Shown: piece after piece, positions 1 through 12,600 of the stretch
Layout: the number at the start of each line of letters is the position of its first letter
How positions within the stretch are numbered: position 1 is the first letter of the stretch
DNA from: Mimachlamys varia
Taxonomy: Eukaryota > Mollusca > Bivalvia > Pectinida > Pectinidae
NCBI GenBank assembly: GCA_947623455.1
Contig: OX392542.1
Coordinates: 16,871,625-16,935,624 of the forward strand
Direction: 5' to 3'
Length of the DNA stretch: 64,000 bases
The notes under the pieces: model-generated
Seen by the model: only the letters and a program-made list of their open reading frames with translations
The model's database searches: none
What the model was told of the DNA's origin: nothing
Position numbers and translations under genes: made by a program

Positions 1-121
1 CGTACAGCTGGGCAGACATAGATTCAAACAAACACTTACCTGACCCTGACATGGAGATGGGTACGACCTTCACCTCGACCACAGTACAGCTGGGCAGACA
101 TAGATTCAAACGAACACTTAC
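1..121 (-). repeat. 82-bp tandem duplication carrying the exon 16 edge and 5' splice site
   Basis: Bases 5-86 and 87 onward are an 82-bp direct repeat running into exon 16. The intronic copy keeps about 55 bases of exon-like sequence (it would read GPI..SVRV-like), then GTCAG|GTAAGT at 41-36, a perfect 5' splice site. The array may continue off the window. Confidence 0.85.
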
Positions 122-607
122 CTGACTCTGACAGGGAGATGGGCCCGTCCTTGACCTCGGCCACAGTACAGGTGGGCAGATCTCCGATGGGGTCAGATGT
201 ATGGTCAATGTGATCACTGCCCAAGTCTGCCAGATCATCCTGTGGAGCAACAGTTGTCTCCCTTGGTTCAACCTCGTCATCCTGTTGGATTGTCTCCCCT
301 GGAGGACTGCCTATCTCCATCTCCTTCACATCAGCAGCAGTACCTGTATTCCCCTGCTGAGCAGTCACATCTGGGTTTCCAGCCATCTCTCCTCCCTTGG
401 TAGTCTCCTCTTGGTTGTCGGGGGTTTTAGAGGGCAGGTCCACCAGGTTGTCAGGGGTTTTTGATGGGGGGTCCTCCAGGTTGTCGGGGGTTTTTGATGG
501 GGGGTCCTCCAGGTTGTCAGGGGTTTTTGATGGCGGGTCTTCCGTCGTCAGACTGCCTCCGCCTGTGCCTTCAGGATGAATTAAGTAGTCACTCGCCCCC
601 GACTGAC
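122..607 (-). CDS. SMG8: SMG8 exon 16 (disordered linker with 11-residue repeats)
   Basis: 486 bp, acceptor TTTCACAG, donor TCAG|GTAAGT, phase joined to exon 15 to read LSLG-QSGASDYL (human LSLGQSTDSLG). It contains about four tandem copies of EDPPSKTPDNL (33-bp DNA repeat, about 409-555) followed by an acidic, Gln/Thr/Asp-rich stretch ending in VAEVKDGPISLSESG. This corresponds to the poorly conserved linker of SMG8. Homology is by position and phase rather than by motif. Confidence 0.82.
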
Positions 608-3600
608 CTGTGAAAATGAGAAGATTGACAAAAACTAAAAACAACAAGAATTACGCATAATTGTATGTCTCACTTTTCCCGCTTTGCCGATGATATTTAA
701 GTCCCAACGTAAAAATTAGCATGACAAAATTTATACAGCAAGATTATATCTGTAACATAGCCAAGTTTCAATTTAATTACATATCAATAACACTATAAAT
801 ATTTGATGCTAACGTAAATTCTCAAAATTCCCATTTTTTTACCCAAAACAGCAAAACTGTATACAAATTTCCTCCAAATTTCACTAAGATGTTCAGTATG
901 ATGATGTTAGTAACTACATAAAGTTTCAATTCAATCGGATATCTGTAACAAAATAAAAAGTGGACTTTAACGCAAATTCTCCAAATTCCCATGTTTTTGC
1001 CCCAAAACACCAAAACCTGTGACACGATTTCATTTAAATTGAGGTAAGGTATTAAGTATGATGGTTTGAACAATGTGACCAACTTTCAATTCAATTGGAT
1101 AATTATAACACTGTAAAAAGTGGACTTTAACACAAATGTTGCCGCCGCCGCCAGAAAAGTAACACCGAAGTCTCGCTTTCTCGACTATGGTCGAGGCAAG
1201 ACAAAAACAGTGGAAATGTACACAAAATATACCCCAAAAATTGACTAACGTACCTAGACTGAGAGCCAGACTGAGGTTGGTCAGTCCAGAGCTGTACTAT
1301 AACACTGACAGTAACCTACCTAGACTGAGAGCCAGACTGAGGTTGGTCAGTCCACAGCTGTACTATAACACTGTCAGTAACCTACCTAGACTGAGGGCCA
1401 GACTGAGGTTGGTCAGTCCAGAGCTGTACTATAACACTGTCAGTAACCTACCTAGACTGAGAGCCAGACTGAGGTTGGTCAGTCCAGAGCTGTACTATAA
1501 CACAGACAGTAACCTACCTAGACTGAGAGCCAGACTGAGGTTGGTCAGTTCCGAGCTGTACTATAACACTGACAGTAACCTACCTAGACTGAGGGCCAGA
1601 CTGAGGTTGGTCAGTCCAGAGCTGTACTATAACACTGTCAGTAACCTACCTAGACTGAGAGCCAGACTGAGGTTGGTCAGTCCAGAGCTGTACTATAACA
1701 CAGACAGTAACCTACCTAGACTGAGAGCCAGACTGAGGTTGGTCAGTTCCGAGCTGTACTATAACACTGACAGTAACCTACCTAGACTGAGGGCCAGACT
1801 GAGGTTGGTCAGTCCAGAGCTGTACTATAACACTGTCAGTAACCTACCTAGACTGAGAGCCAGACTGAGGTTGGTCAGTCCAGAGCTGTACTATAACACT
1901 GACAGTAACCTACCTTGACTGAGAGCCAGACTGAGTTTGGTCAGTCCAGAGCTGTACTATAACACAGACAGTAACCTACCTAGACTGAGAGCCAGACTGA
2001 GGTTGGTCAGTCTAGAGCTGTACTATAACACTGACAGTAACCTACCTAGACTGAGGGCCAGACTGAGGTTGGTCAGTCCAGAGCTGTACTATAACACAGA
2101 CAGTAACCTACCTAGACTGAGAGCCAGACTGAGGTTGGTCAGTCCAGAGCTGTACTATAACACAGACAGTAACCTACCTAGACTGAGAGCCAGACTAAGG
2201 TTGGTCAGTCAAGAGCACTGACGGTAACCTACCTTGACTGAGAGCCAGACTGAGGTTGGTCAGTCCAGAGCTGTACTATAACACTGACAGTAACCTACCT
2301 AGACTGAGAGCCAGACTGAGGTTGGTCAGTCCAGAGCTGTACTATAACACTGACAGTAACCTACCTAGACTGAGAGCCAGACTGAGGTTGGTCAGTCCAG
2401 AGCTGTACTATAACACTGTCAGTAACCTACCCAGACTGAGGTTGGTCAGTCCAGAGCTGTACTATAACACAGACAGTAACCTGCCTAGACTGAGAGCCAG
2501 ACTGAGTTTGGTCAGTCCAGAGCTGTACTATAACACAGACAGTAACCTACCTAGACTGAGAGCCAGACTGAAGTTGGTCAGTCAAGAGCTGTACTATAAC
2601 ACAGACAGTAACCTGTACTATAACACAGACAGTAACCTGCCTAGACTGAGAGCCAGACTGAGGTTGGTCAGTCCAGAGCTGTACTATAACACAGACAGTA
2701 ACCTACCTAGACTGAGGGCCAGACTGAGGTTGGTCAGTCCAGAGCTGGACTATAACACAGACAGTAACCTACCTAGACTGAGAGCCAGACTGAGGTTGGT
2801 CAGTCCAGAGCTGTACTATAACACTGTCAGTAACCTACCCAGACTGAGGTTGGTCAGTCCAGAGCTGTACTATAACACTGTCAGTAACCTACCCAGACTG
2901 AGGTTGGTCAGTCCAGAGCTGTACTATAACACAGACAGTAACCTGTACTATAACACAGACAGTAACCTGCCTAGACTGAGAGCCAGACTGAGTTTGGTCA
3001 GTCCAGAGCTGTACTATAACACAGACAGTAACCTACCTAGACTGAGAGCCAGACTGAAGTTGGTCAGTCAAGAGCTGTACTATAACACTGTCAGTAACCT
3101 ACCCAGACTGAGGTTGGTCAGTCCAGAGCTGTACTATAACACAGACAGTAACCTGTACTATAACACAGACAGTAACCTGCCTAGACTGAGAGCCAGACTG
3201 AGGTTGGTCAGTCCAGAGCTGTACTATAACACAGACAGTAACCTACCTAGACTGAGGGCCAGACTGAGGTTGGTCAGTCCAGAGCTGGACTATAACACTG
3301 ACAGTAACCTACCTAGACTGAGAGCCAGACTGAGGTTGGTCAGTCCAGAGCTGTACTATAACACTGACAGTAACCTACCTAGACTGAGAGACAGACTGAG
3401 GTTGGTCAGTACAGAGCTGTACTATAACACAGACAGTAACCTACCTAGACAGAGGGCCAGACTGAGGTTGGTCAGTCCAGAGCTGTACTATAACACTGAC
3501 AGTAACCTACCTAGACTGACAGCCAGACTGAGGTTGGTCAGTCCAGAGCTGTACTATAACACAGACAGTAACCTACCTAGACTGAGAGCCAGACTGAGGT

Positions 3601-6600
3601 TGGTCAGTCCAGAGCTGTACTATAACACAGACAGTGACCTACCTAGACTGAGAGCCAGACTGAGGTTGGTCAGTCTAGAACTGTACTATAACACTGACAG
3701 TAACCTACCTAGACAGAGGGCCAGACTGAGGTTGGTCAGTCCAGAGCTGTACTATAACACTGACAGTAACCTACCTAGACTGAGAGACAGACTGAGGTTG
3801 GTCAGTCCAGAGCTGTACTATAACACAGACAGTAACCTACCTAGACTGAGAGCCAGACTAAGGTTGGTCAGTCAAGAGCACTGATGGTAACCTACCTTGA
3901 CTGAGAGCCAGACTGAGGTTGGTCAGTCCAGAGCTGTACTATAACACTGACAGTAACCTACCTAGACTGAGAGCCAGACTGAGGTTGGTCAGTCCAGAGC
4001 TGTACTATAACACTGACAGTAACCTACCTAGACTGAGAGCCAGACTGAGGTTGGTCAGTCCAGAGCTGTACTATAACACTGTCAGTAACCTACCCAGACT
4101 GAGGTTGGTCAGTCCAGAGCTGTACTATAACACAGACAGTAACCTGTACTATAACACAGACAGTAACCTGCCTAGACTGAGAGCCAGACTGAGTTTGGTC
4201 AGTCCAGAGCTGTACTATAACACAGACAGTAACCTACCTAGACTGAGAGCCAGACTGAAGTTGGTCAGTCAAGAGCTGTACTATAACACAGACAGTAACC
4301 TGTACTATAACACAGACAGTAACCTACCTAGACTGAGAGCCAGACTGAGTTTGGTCAGTCCAGAGCTGTACTATAACACAGACAGTAACCTGCCTAGACT
4401 GAGAGCCAGACTGAGTTTGGTCAGTCCACAGCTGTACTATAACACAGACAGTGACCTACCTAGACTGAGAGCCAGACTGAGGTTGGTCAGTCTAGAACTG
4501 TACTATAACACTGACAGTAACCTACCTAGACAGAGGGCCAGACTGAGGTTGGTCAGTCCAGAGCTGTACTATAACACTGACAGTAACCTACCTAGACTGA
4601 GAGACAGACTGAGGTTGGTCAGTCCAGAGCTGTACTATAACACAGACAGTAACCTACCTAGACTGAGAGCCAGACTAAGGTTGGTCAGTCAAGAGCACTG
4701 ACGGTAACCTACCTTGACTGAGAGCCAGACTGAGGTTGGTCAGTCCAGAGCTGTACTATAACACTGACAGTAACCTACCTAGACTGAGAGCCAGACTGAG
4801 GTTGGTCAGTCCAGAGCTGTACTATAACACTGACAGTAACCTACCTAGACTGAGAGCCAGACTGAGGTTGGTCAGTCCAGAGCTGTACTATAACACTGTC
4901 AGTAACCTACCCAGACTGAGGTTGGTCAGTCCAGAGCTGTACTATAACACTGTCAGTAACCTACCCAGACTGAGGTTGGTCAGTCCAGAGCTGTACTATA
5001 ACACTGTCAGTAACCTACCCAGACTGAGGTTGGTCAGTCCAGAGCTGTACTATAACACTGTCAGTAACCTACCCAGACTGAGGTTGGTCAGTCCAGAGCT
5101 GTACTATAACACAGACAGTAACCTGTACTATAACACAGACAGTAACCTGCCTAGACTGAGAGCCAGACTGAGTTTGGTCAGTCCAGAGCTGTACTATAAC
5201 ACAGACAGTAACCTACCTAGACTGAGAGCCAGACTGAAGTTGGTCAGTCAAGAGCTGTACTATAACACAGACAGTAACCTACCCAGACTGAGGGCCAGAC
5301 TGAGGTTGGTCAGTCCAGAGCTGTACTATAACACAGACAGTAACCTACCTAGACTGAGGGCCAGACTGAGGTTGGTCAGTCCAGAGCTGGACTATAACAC
5401 AGACAGTAACCTACCTAGACTGAGAGCCAGACTGAGGTTGGTCAGTCCAGAGCTGTACTATAACACTGTCAGTAACCTACCCAGACTGAGGTTGGTCAGT
5501 CCAGAGCTGTACTATAACACAGACAGTAACCTGTACTATAACACAGACAGTAACCTGCCTAGACTGAGAGCCAGACTGAGTTTGGTCAGTCCAGAGCTGT
5601 ACTATAACACAGACAGTAACCTACCTAGACTGAGAGCCAGACTGAAGTTGGTCAGTCCAGAGCTGTACTATAACACAGACAGTAACCTGTACTATAACAC
5701 AGACAGTAACCTACCTAGACTGAGAGCCAGACTGAGTTTGGTCAGTACAGAGCTGTACTATAACACAGACAGTAACCTACCTAGACTGAGAGCCAGACTG
5801 AGGTTGGTCAGTCCAGAGCTGTACTATAACACAGACAGTAACCTACCTAGACTGAGGGCCAGACTGAGGTTGGTCAGTCCAGAGCTGGACTATAACACAG
5901 ACAGTAACCTACCTAGACTGAGAGCCAGACTGAGGTTGGTCAGTCCAGAGCTGTACTATAACACTGTCAGTAACCTACCTAGACTGAGAGCCAGACTTAG
6001 GTTGGTCAGTCCAGAGCTGTACTATAACACTGACAGTAACCTACCTAGACTGAGAGCCAGACTGAGTTTGGTCCGTCCACAGCTGTACTATAACACTGAC
6101 AGTAACCTACCTAGACTGAGAGCCAGACTGAGGTTGGTCAGTCCAGAGCTGTACTATAACACTGTCAGTAACCTACCTAGACTGAGAGCCAGACTGAGGT
6201 TGGTCAGTCCAGAGCTGTACTATTAACACTGACAGTAACCTACCTAGACTGAGAGCCAGACTGAGGTTGGTCAGTTCCGAGCTGTACTATAACACTGACA
6301 GTAACCTACCTAGACTGAGAGCCAGACTGAGGTTGGTCAGTCCAGAGCTGTACTATAACACTGACAGTAACCTTCCTAGACTGAGAGCCAGACTGAGGTT
6401 GGTCAGTCCAGAGCTGTACTATAACACTGACAGTAACCTACCTAGACTGAGAGACAGACTGAGGTTGGTCAGTACAGAGCTGTACTATAACACTGACAGT
6501 AACCTACCTAGACTGAGGGCCAGACTGAGGTTGGTCAGTCCAGAGCTGTACTATAACACTGACAGTAACCTACCTAGACAGAGGGCCAGACAGAGGTTGG

Positions 6601-9600
6601 TCAGTCCAGAGCTGTACTATAACACTGACAGTAACCTACCTAGACTGAGAGACAGACTGAGGTTGGTCAGTCCAGAGCTGTACTATAACACAGACAGTAA
6701 CCTACCTAGACTGAGAGCCAGACTAAGGTTGGTCAGTCAAGAGCACTGACGGTAACCTACCTTGACTGAGAGCCAGACTGAGGTTGGTCAGTCCAGAGCT
6801 GTACTATAACACTGACAGTAACCTACCTAGACTGAGAGCCAGACTGAGGTTGGTCAGTCCAGAGCTGTACTATAACACTGACAGTAACCTACCTAGACTG
6901 AGAGCCAGACTGAGGTTGGTCAGTCCAGAGCTTATGTCCTGCTTTAATCCTGTTTCCTTGTTGATTACAGTTTTACTGTCGGGGGTAGTGAGGAGTTGAC
7001 CGGCTCGTACTTCTGTGGTACTGGGTTGGAATACAGGCATTTCAATATGCTCTAGTTCATCACAGCAAACCCTTTCCAAGGTGTCATAAAAGTCAAAGTT
7101 GGCTGCCTGAAACAGATCAAACAATGCGAGTTAGTTAAAAACTTTCTTCTACACTTGGTTGAGAGAAGAATTACTCATTGGAAGCCTGGCTTCTGGAGTT
7201 GCTGACATCACCAGATTATGTCACACACTCAATGATGACATCATCATATCAGGTCACACATTCAATGATGACATCATCAGATTATGTCACACTCAATGAT
7301 GACATCATCAAATCAGGTCACACACTCAATGATGATATCATCAAATCAGGTCACACACTCAATGATGACATCATCAAATCAGGTCACACACTCAATGATG
7401 ATATCATCAAATCAGGTCACACTCAATGCTGACATCATCAGATTATGTCACACACTCAATGCTGACATCATCAGATTATGTCCACACTCAATGCTGACAT
7501 CACCAGATTATGTCACACACTCAATGCTGACATCATCTGATTATATCACACCCTTAATGCTGACATCATCAGATTATGTCACACACTCATTGCTGACATC
7601 ATCAGATTATGTCATGCACTCAATATTAATGCTGACATCATCAAATCATGTCACACAATTAATCCTGACATCATCACATTATGACGCTCACTTAATCCTG
7701 ACATAATCACATTATGTTACACACTTAATGCTGACATCATCACATTATGACGCACACTTAATGCTGACATCATCACATTATGACGCACACTTAATGCTGA
7801 CATCATCACATTATGACGCACACTGAATGCTGACATCATCACATTATGACGCACACTTAATGCTGACATCATCACATTATGACGCACACTGAATGCTGAC
7901 ATCATCACATTATGACGCACACTTAATGCTGACATCATCACATTATGACGTCGCTTAATGCTGACATCATCACATTATGACGCACACTTAATGCTGACAT
8001 CATCACATTATGTTACACACTTAATGCGACATCATCACATTATGACACACACTTAATGCTGACATCATCACATTATGACACACACTTAATGCTGACATCA
8101 TCACATTATGTCACACACTCTTGCTCGTAACATAAAACATACTGTAAACATGCTTATCTTAGCTCATAATCAATAATGCATTGATGAATTTATTAGCACA
8201 CTCACAATACTTGATAATCGATAATAAGCCACAGCTTATTTTCCTTTTTGGTAAGGAATCCCAGGCTTATTTTCGAAGGCAGGCTTATTTTCAAGGCCAT
8301 TTTATTTTCGAAGTCATTTATCGGTAAGGCGAGTAAGTCTTATTAACGAGACAGTCTTACTTTCGAAACCCTTCATCAGAAAAAAAAAACTTTGATTAAT
8401 AGCACTCGCCATTACTAATAATAGTTACTGAAATCGTCAGCACTATTCATAACTATATTGTACATGGATGTATTTAGTAATATATACATGTATAATACTC
8501 AGTAAATGGAGTTGATTTAAAAAAAAAAACCAGCAGTGGGTTAAAACAATTGACAACATGACAAATAAAGCTTATTTTTGAGGTAGATTTCACTGCAAGA
8601 AATCCAAGGCTTACTTTCAAGTACGGCCAATTTCCAAGCCGGCACATTTTCAAGATATATTTGATTGCAAGAAATCCAAGGCTTACTTTCAAGACCGGCC
8701 TATTTTCGATTCAGGCTTATTATCAAGATTTTAGGGTATGCCAATGGGAAGGAACCTGAGCCCAACCAGGCACCAAATCACATGTTTACAATATAGCAAT
8801 AAAGGAATAATTATTCCTAAACCCAAACAAATGATTTTTTATATACAATGCTTACAGTGATCACAGTTTTATTTACTTTTTATATAAACTGATGAATTGA
8901 AGGGAACCTTTAGGTATAGAATTAATTTACTCAGGAAAGTATAGGGGATGGGTGTAATTATAGATATGGGGTCCCAGCTGGGGAGCTGGTAATGGGGAGG
9001 GGGGGCATTACAAGTCCCCAGGAACATTATCAGTCAGGCATGAATCACCACTTCAGGTCTAACAAATAAATTTTTGTGGTTTCGAGCTTGTATGATAAAA
9101 CCTGATTTGTATACAACATTCACAACTCTGGTAAAATCTCATCTCTCAAACACATTACTGACATCTTGGAGGGGCTGGGGGATAAAAGGGTTAGGAATTC
9201 TGTGTAGCTATCTAGATTGATCATTAGAACAGAAATTTAGACTTTCTGGCTAATATTATCAAAACTGATGGGTAATAGGCTTCAGGCAGATGTGATGATA
9301 ATAACAGAAAACTTTCTTATTTTAGAAACAATTTTTTTTCCAATGTCATCTACAAAAAAAAAACCATGCATACATATACCAATATGTGAACAAGAGGCCC
9401 AACGGGCCTTAACGGTCATCTGACTACCAATTGTAAAATCACTATGAAAATACGTGTAGTCATTAAATCAAGTTATAATATGCGTGTATAGATTGCCAAG
9501 TTCAAGATAGTGGCCTTCTTGGATTTCTGATGGGCTTGAAAAATAACAAGACTTTGTTGGGACCATCTCAGGATATCATTTCTGGCAAGTTTCAGCTCAA

Positions 9601-12600
9601 TTCCACTGGTAGAACTTGAGAAGTTTAAAATGTGTATTCAAAATGGCGGCTGTGGTGGCCATCTTGAATTTTGAACAAACCTAAAAATAACAACACTTAA
9701 TCAGCATCATCTCAGAATCATTTCTGGCAAGTTTCAGCTTATTCCTAGTGAGTAAACTTGACAACAAACCCTTTTGGCCCCTGTGACCTTGAATGAATGT
9801 CAGGGTCATTTCTTTAAACAAACTTGACACACCTTTATCCCAGCATGCCACAAGCCCAATATCACATCTCTGTGCCTTTTGGTTATTCAGAAAAAGTTGT
9901 TTTAAAGATTTTGACCCTTTTGGCCCCTGTGACCTTGAATGAAGTTCAAGGTCATTTATTTGAACAAACTTGGTAGACCTTTATCCCAGCATGCCACATG
10001 CCTAATATCAGGTCTCTGAGCCTTTTAGTTATTCAGAAGAAGTTGTTTAAAGATTATGACCGTTTTGGCCTCTGTGACCTTGAATGAAGATCAAGGTCAT
10101 TTCTTTGAACAAACTTGGTAGCCCTTTATCCCAGCATAACACAGGCCCAATATCAGGTCTCTGGGCCTTTTGGTTATTCAGAAGAAGTTGTTTAAAAAGA
10201 TTTTGACCTTTTTGGCCCCTGTGACCTTGAATGAAGGTCAAGGTCATTTGTTTGAACAAACTTGGTAGCCCTTTATCCCAGCATGCCACAGGCCCAATAT
10301 CAGGTCTCTGGGCCTTTTGGTTATTCAGAAGAAGTTGTTTAAAGATTATGACCGTATTGGTCCCTGTGACCTTGAATGAAAGTCAAGATCATTTCTTTGA
10401 ACAAACATGGTAGCCCTTTATCCCAGCATGCCACAGGCCCAATATCAGGTCTCTGGGCCTTTTGGTTATTCAGAAGAAGTCGTTTAAAGATTATGACCGT
10501 TTTGGCCCCTGTGACCTTGAATGAAAGTCAAGGTCATTTCTTTGAACAAACTTGGTAGCCCTTTATCCCAGCATGCCACAGGCCCAATATTAGGTATCTG
10601 GGCCTTTTGGTTATTCAGAAGAAAATGTTTAAAGATTATGACCGTTTTGGCCCCAGTGACCTTGAATGAAAGTCAAGGTCATTTCTTTGAACAAACTTGG
10701 TAGCCCTTTATCCCAGCATGCCACAGGCCCAATATTAGATCTCTGGGCCTTTTGGTTATTCAGAAGAAAATGTTTAAAGATTATGACCGTTTTGGCCCCA
10801 GTGACCTTGAATGAAAGTCAAGGTCATTTCTTTGAACAAACTTGGTAGCCCTTTATCCCAGCATGCCACAGGCCCAATATTAGGTCTCTGGGCCTTTTGG
10901 TTATTCAGAAGAAGTCGTTTAAAAATTATGACCGTTTTGTCCCCTGTGACCTTGAATGAAGGTCAAGGTCATTTCTTTGAACAAACTTGGTAGCCCTTTA
11001 TCTCAGCATAACACAGGACCAATATCAGGTCTCTGGGCCTTTTGGTTATTCAGAAGAAGTTGTTTAAAAAGATTTTGACCTTTTTGGCCCCTGTGACCTT
11101 GAATGAAGGTCAAGGTCATTTGTTTGAACAAGCTTGGTAGCCCTTTATCCCAGCATGCCACAGGCCCAATATCAGGTCTCTGGGCCTTTTGGTTATTCAA
11201 AAGAAGTCGTTCAAAGATTTTGACCTTTTTGGCCCCTGTGACCTTGAAAGTAGGTCAAGGTCATTGATATGAGGTAACTTTGTAGCACTCCATTCCAGGT
11301 ACCTACTGGCCAAATATGATCACCCTTGGCCTTTTGGTTAGTGAGGAGAAGATTGTCAAACGTTTTTTTACATATCTGACCCCTGTGACCTTGAAAGTTA
11401 GTCAAGGTCATTGATATGAGGAAACTTTGTAGCACTCTTTCCCAGATACCTACTGGCCAAATATGATCACCCATGGCCTATTGGTTAGTGAGGAAAAGAT
11501 TGTCAAACGCTTTTTTACATATTTGACCCCTGTGACCTTGAAAGTTAGTCAAGGTCATCGATATGAGGAAACTTTGTAGCACTCTATCCCAGGTGCCTAC
11601 TGGCCAAATATCATTACCCTAGACCTTTTGGTTACTGAGAAGAAGATTGTTAAAGGTTTTTACATATTTGACCCCTGTGACCTTGAAAACAGGTCAAGGT
11701 CATTGAAATGAGGAAACTTTGTAGCACTCAATCCCAGGTGCCTACTGGCCAAATATCAGCACCTAGAGCCTTTTGGTTACTAAGAAGAAGATTGTTAAAG
11801 GAAAAGTTTACGGACGGCGGACGACGGACGGCGCACGACGACGGACGAAGCATGATGGCAATAGGTCATCTTGACCCTTCGGGTCAGATGACCTAATAAA
11901 ACATGTACATAAATTTTTTTTTGTGCAAACAACTGCAGATTTAAAATATGTTTAATTAGATACAAGATTTGAATTCTTAGCTAATAAAAAAAGTACATTT
12001 CTAATCTAAATATACAAACATGTTTTTAGTAGCAGAATAAATATGCAGACATCTGTAAATATATATATTCCCCGGCATATTTAATTAATATTAGTGAACA
12101 CCAATGAGCTTCAGAAACATAAAAAAGCTGTATGGGGAAATATTGACCGTAAACATACATATTTTATAGTGGTAATCTTATTTTAGTCATTTTTCACTGA
12201 AAGCTGGCAATTCTGCTAAAATATTATTGCACTAATTACAGTTTCAGTATATTGCAGTTTTTTTGGTGAAATATGCGCCAACTGATCATGGTGCACTGCG
12301 CATGCATATCTGTTTTTTGGATGCACGATAAAATTTAAGCACTCCAATATAATTACATTTACAGTATTATTGTATTAAGGTGCAGATGTGTTTGTTACAT
12401 TCAAGACAGAATATTTATTGGGTATTTTTGTAAAAAAGAAAATGTGCAAACAGCTGCCAACTTTTAATATATACTCCAACTTAATTGATGAAAAAAAAGA
12501 TTAATTGGTATATTTTTGGGGATCTGAGCTACTCCTGAAGGAATTCGGTCTATAGCTTTAGTCATTTCCGGAGTATCAGTTCGGTGGTGGTATATGTAAA

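Noticed and set aside
1187..6999. Chains of plus-strand open frames up to 542 codons reading LYYNTDSNLPRLRARLRLVS repeatedly
   Set aside because: They are the antisense of the 66-bp SMG8 intron 15 array; the unit is a multiple of three, so frames stay open without selection. No promoter or unique sequence supports a gene.
7178..7941. Open frames over the 33-bp repeats on both strands
   Set aside because: Repeat periodicity alone keeps them open; composition is that of the minisatellite.
10047..11474. A ladder of 60-codon frames on both strands
   Set aside because: Each is the same frame in successive 145-bp units of the tandem-core element; no known domain.
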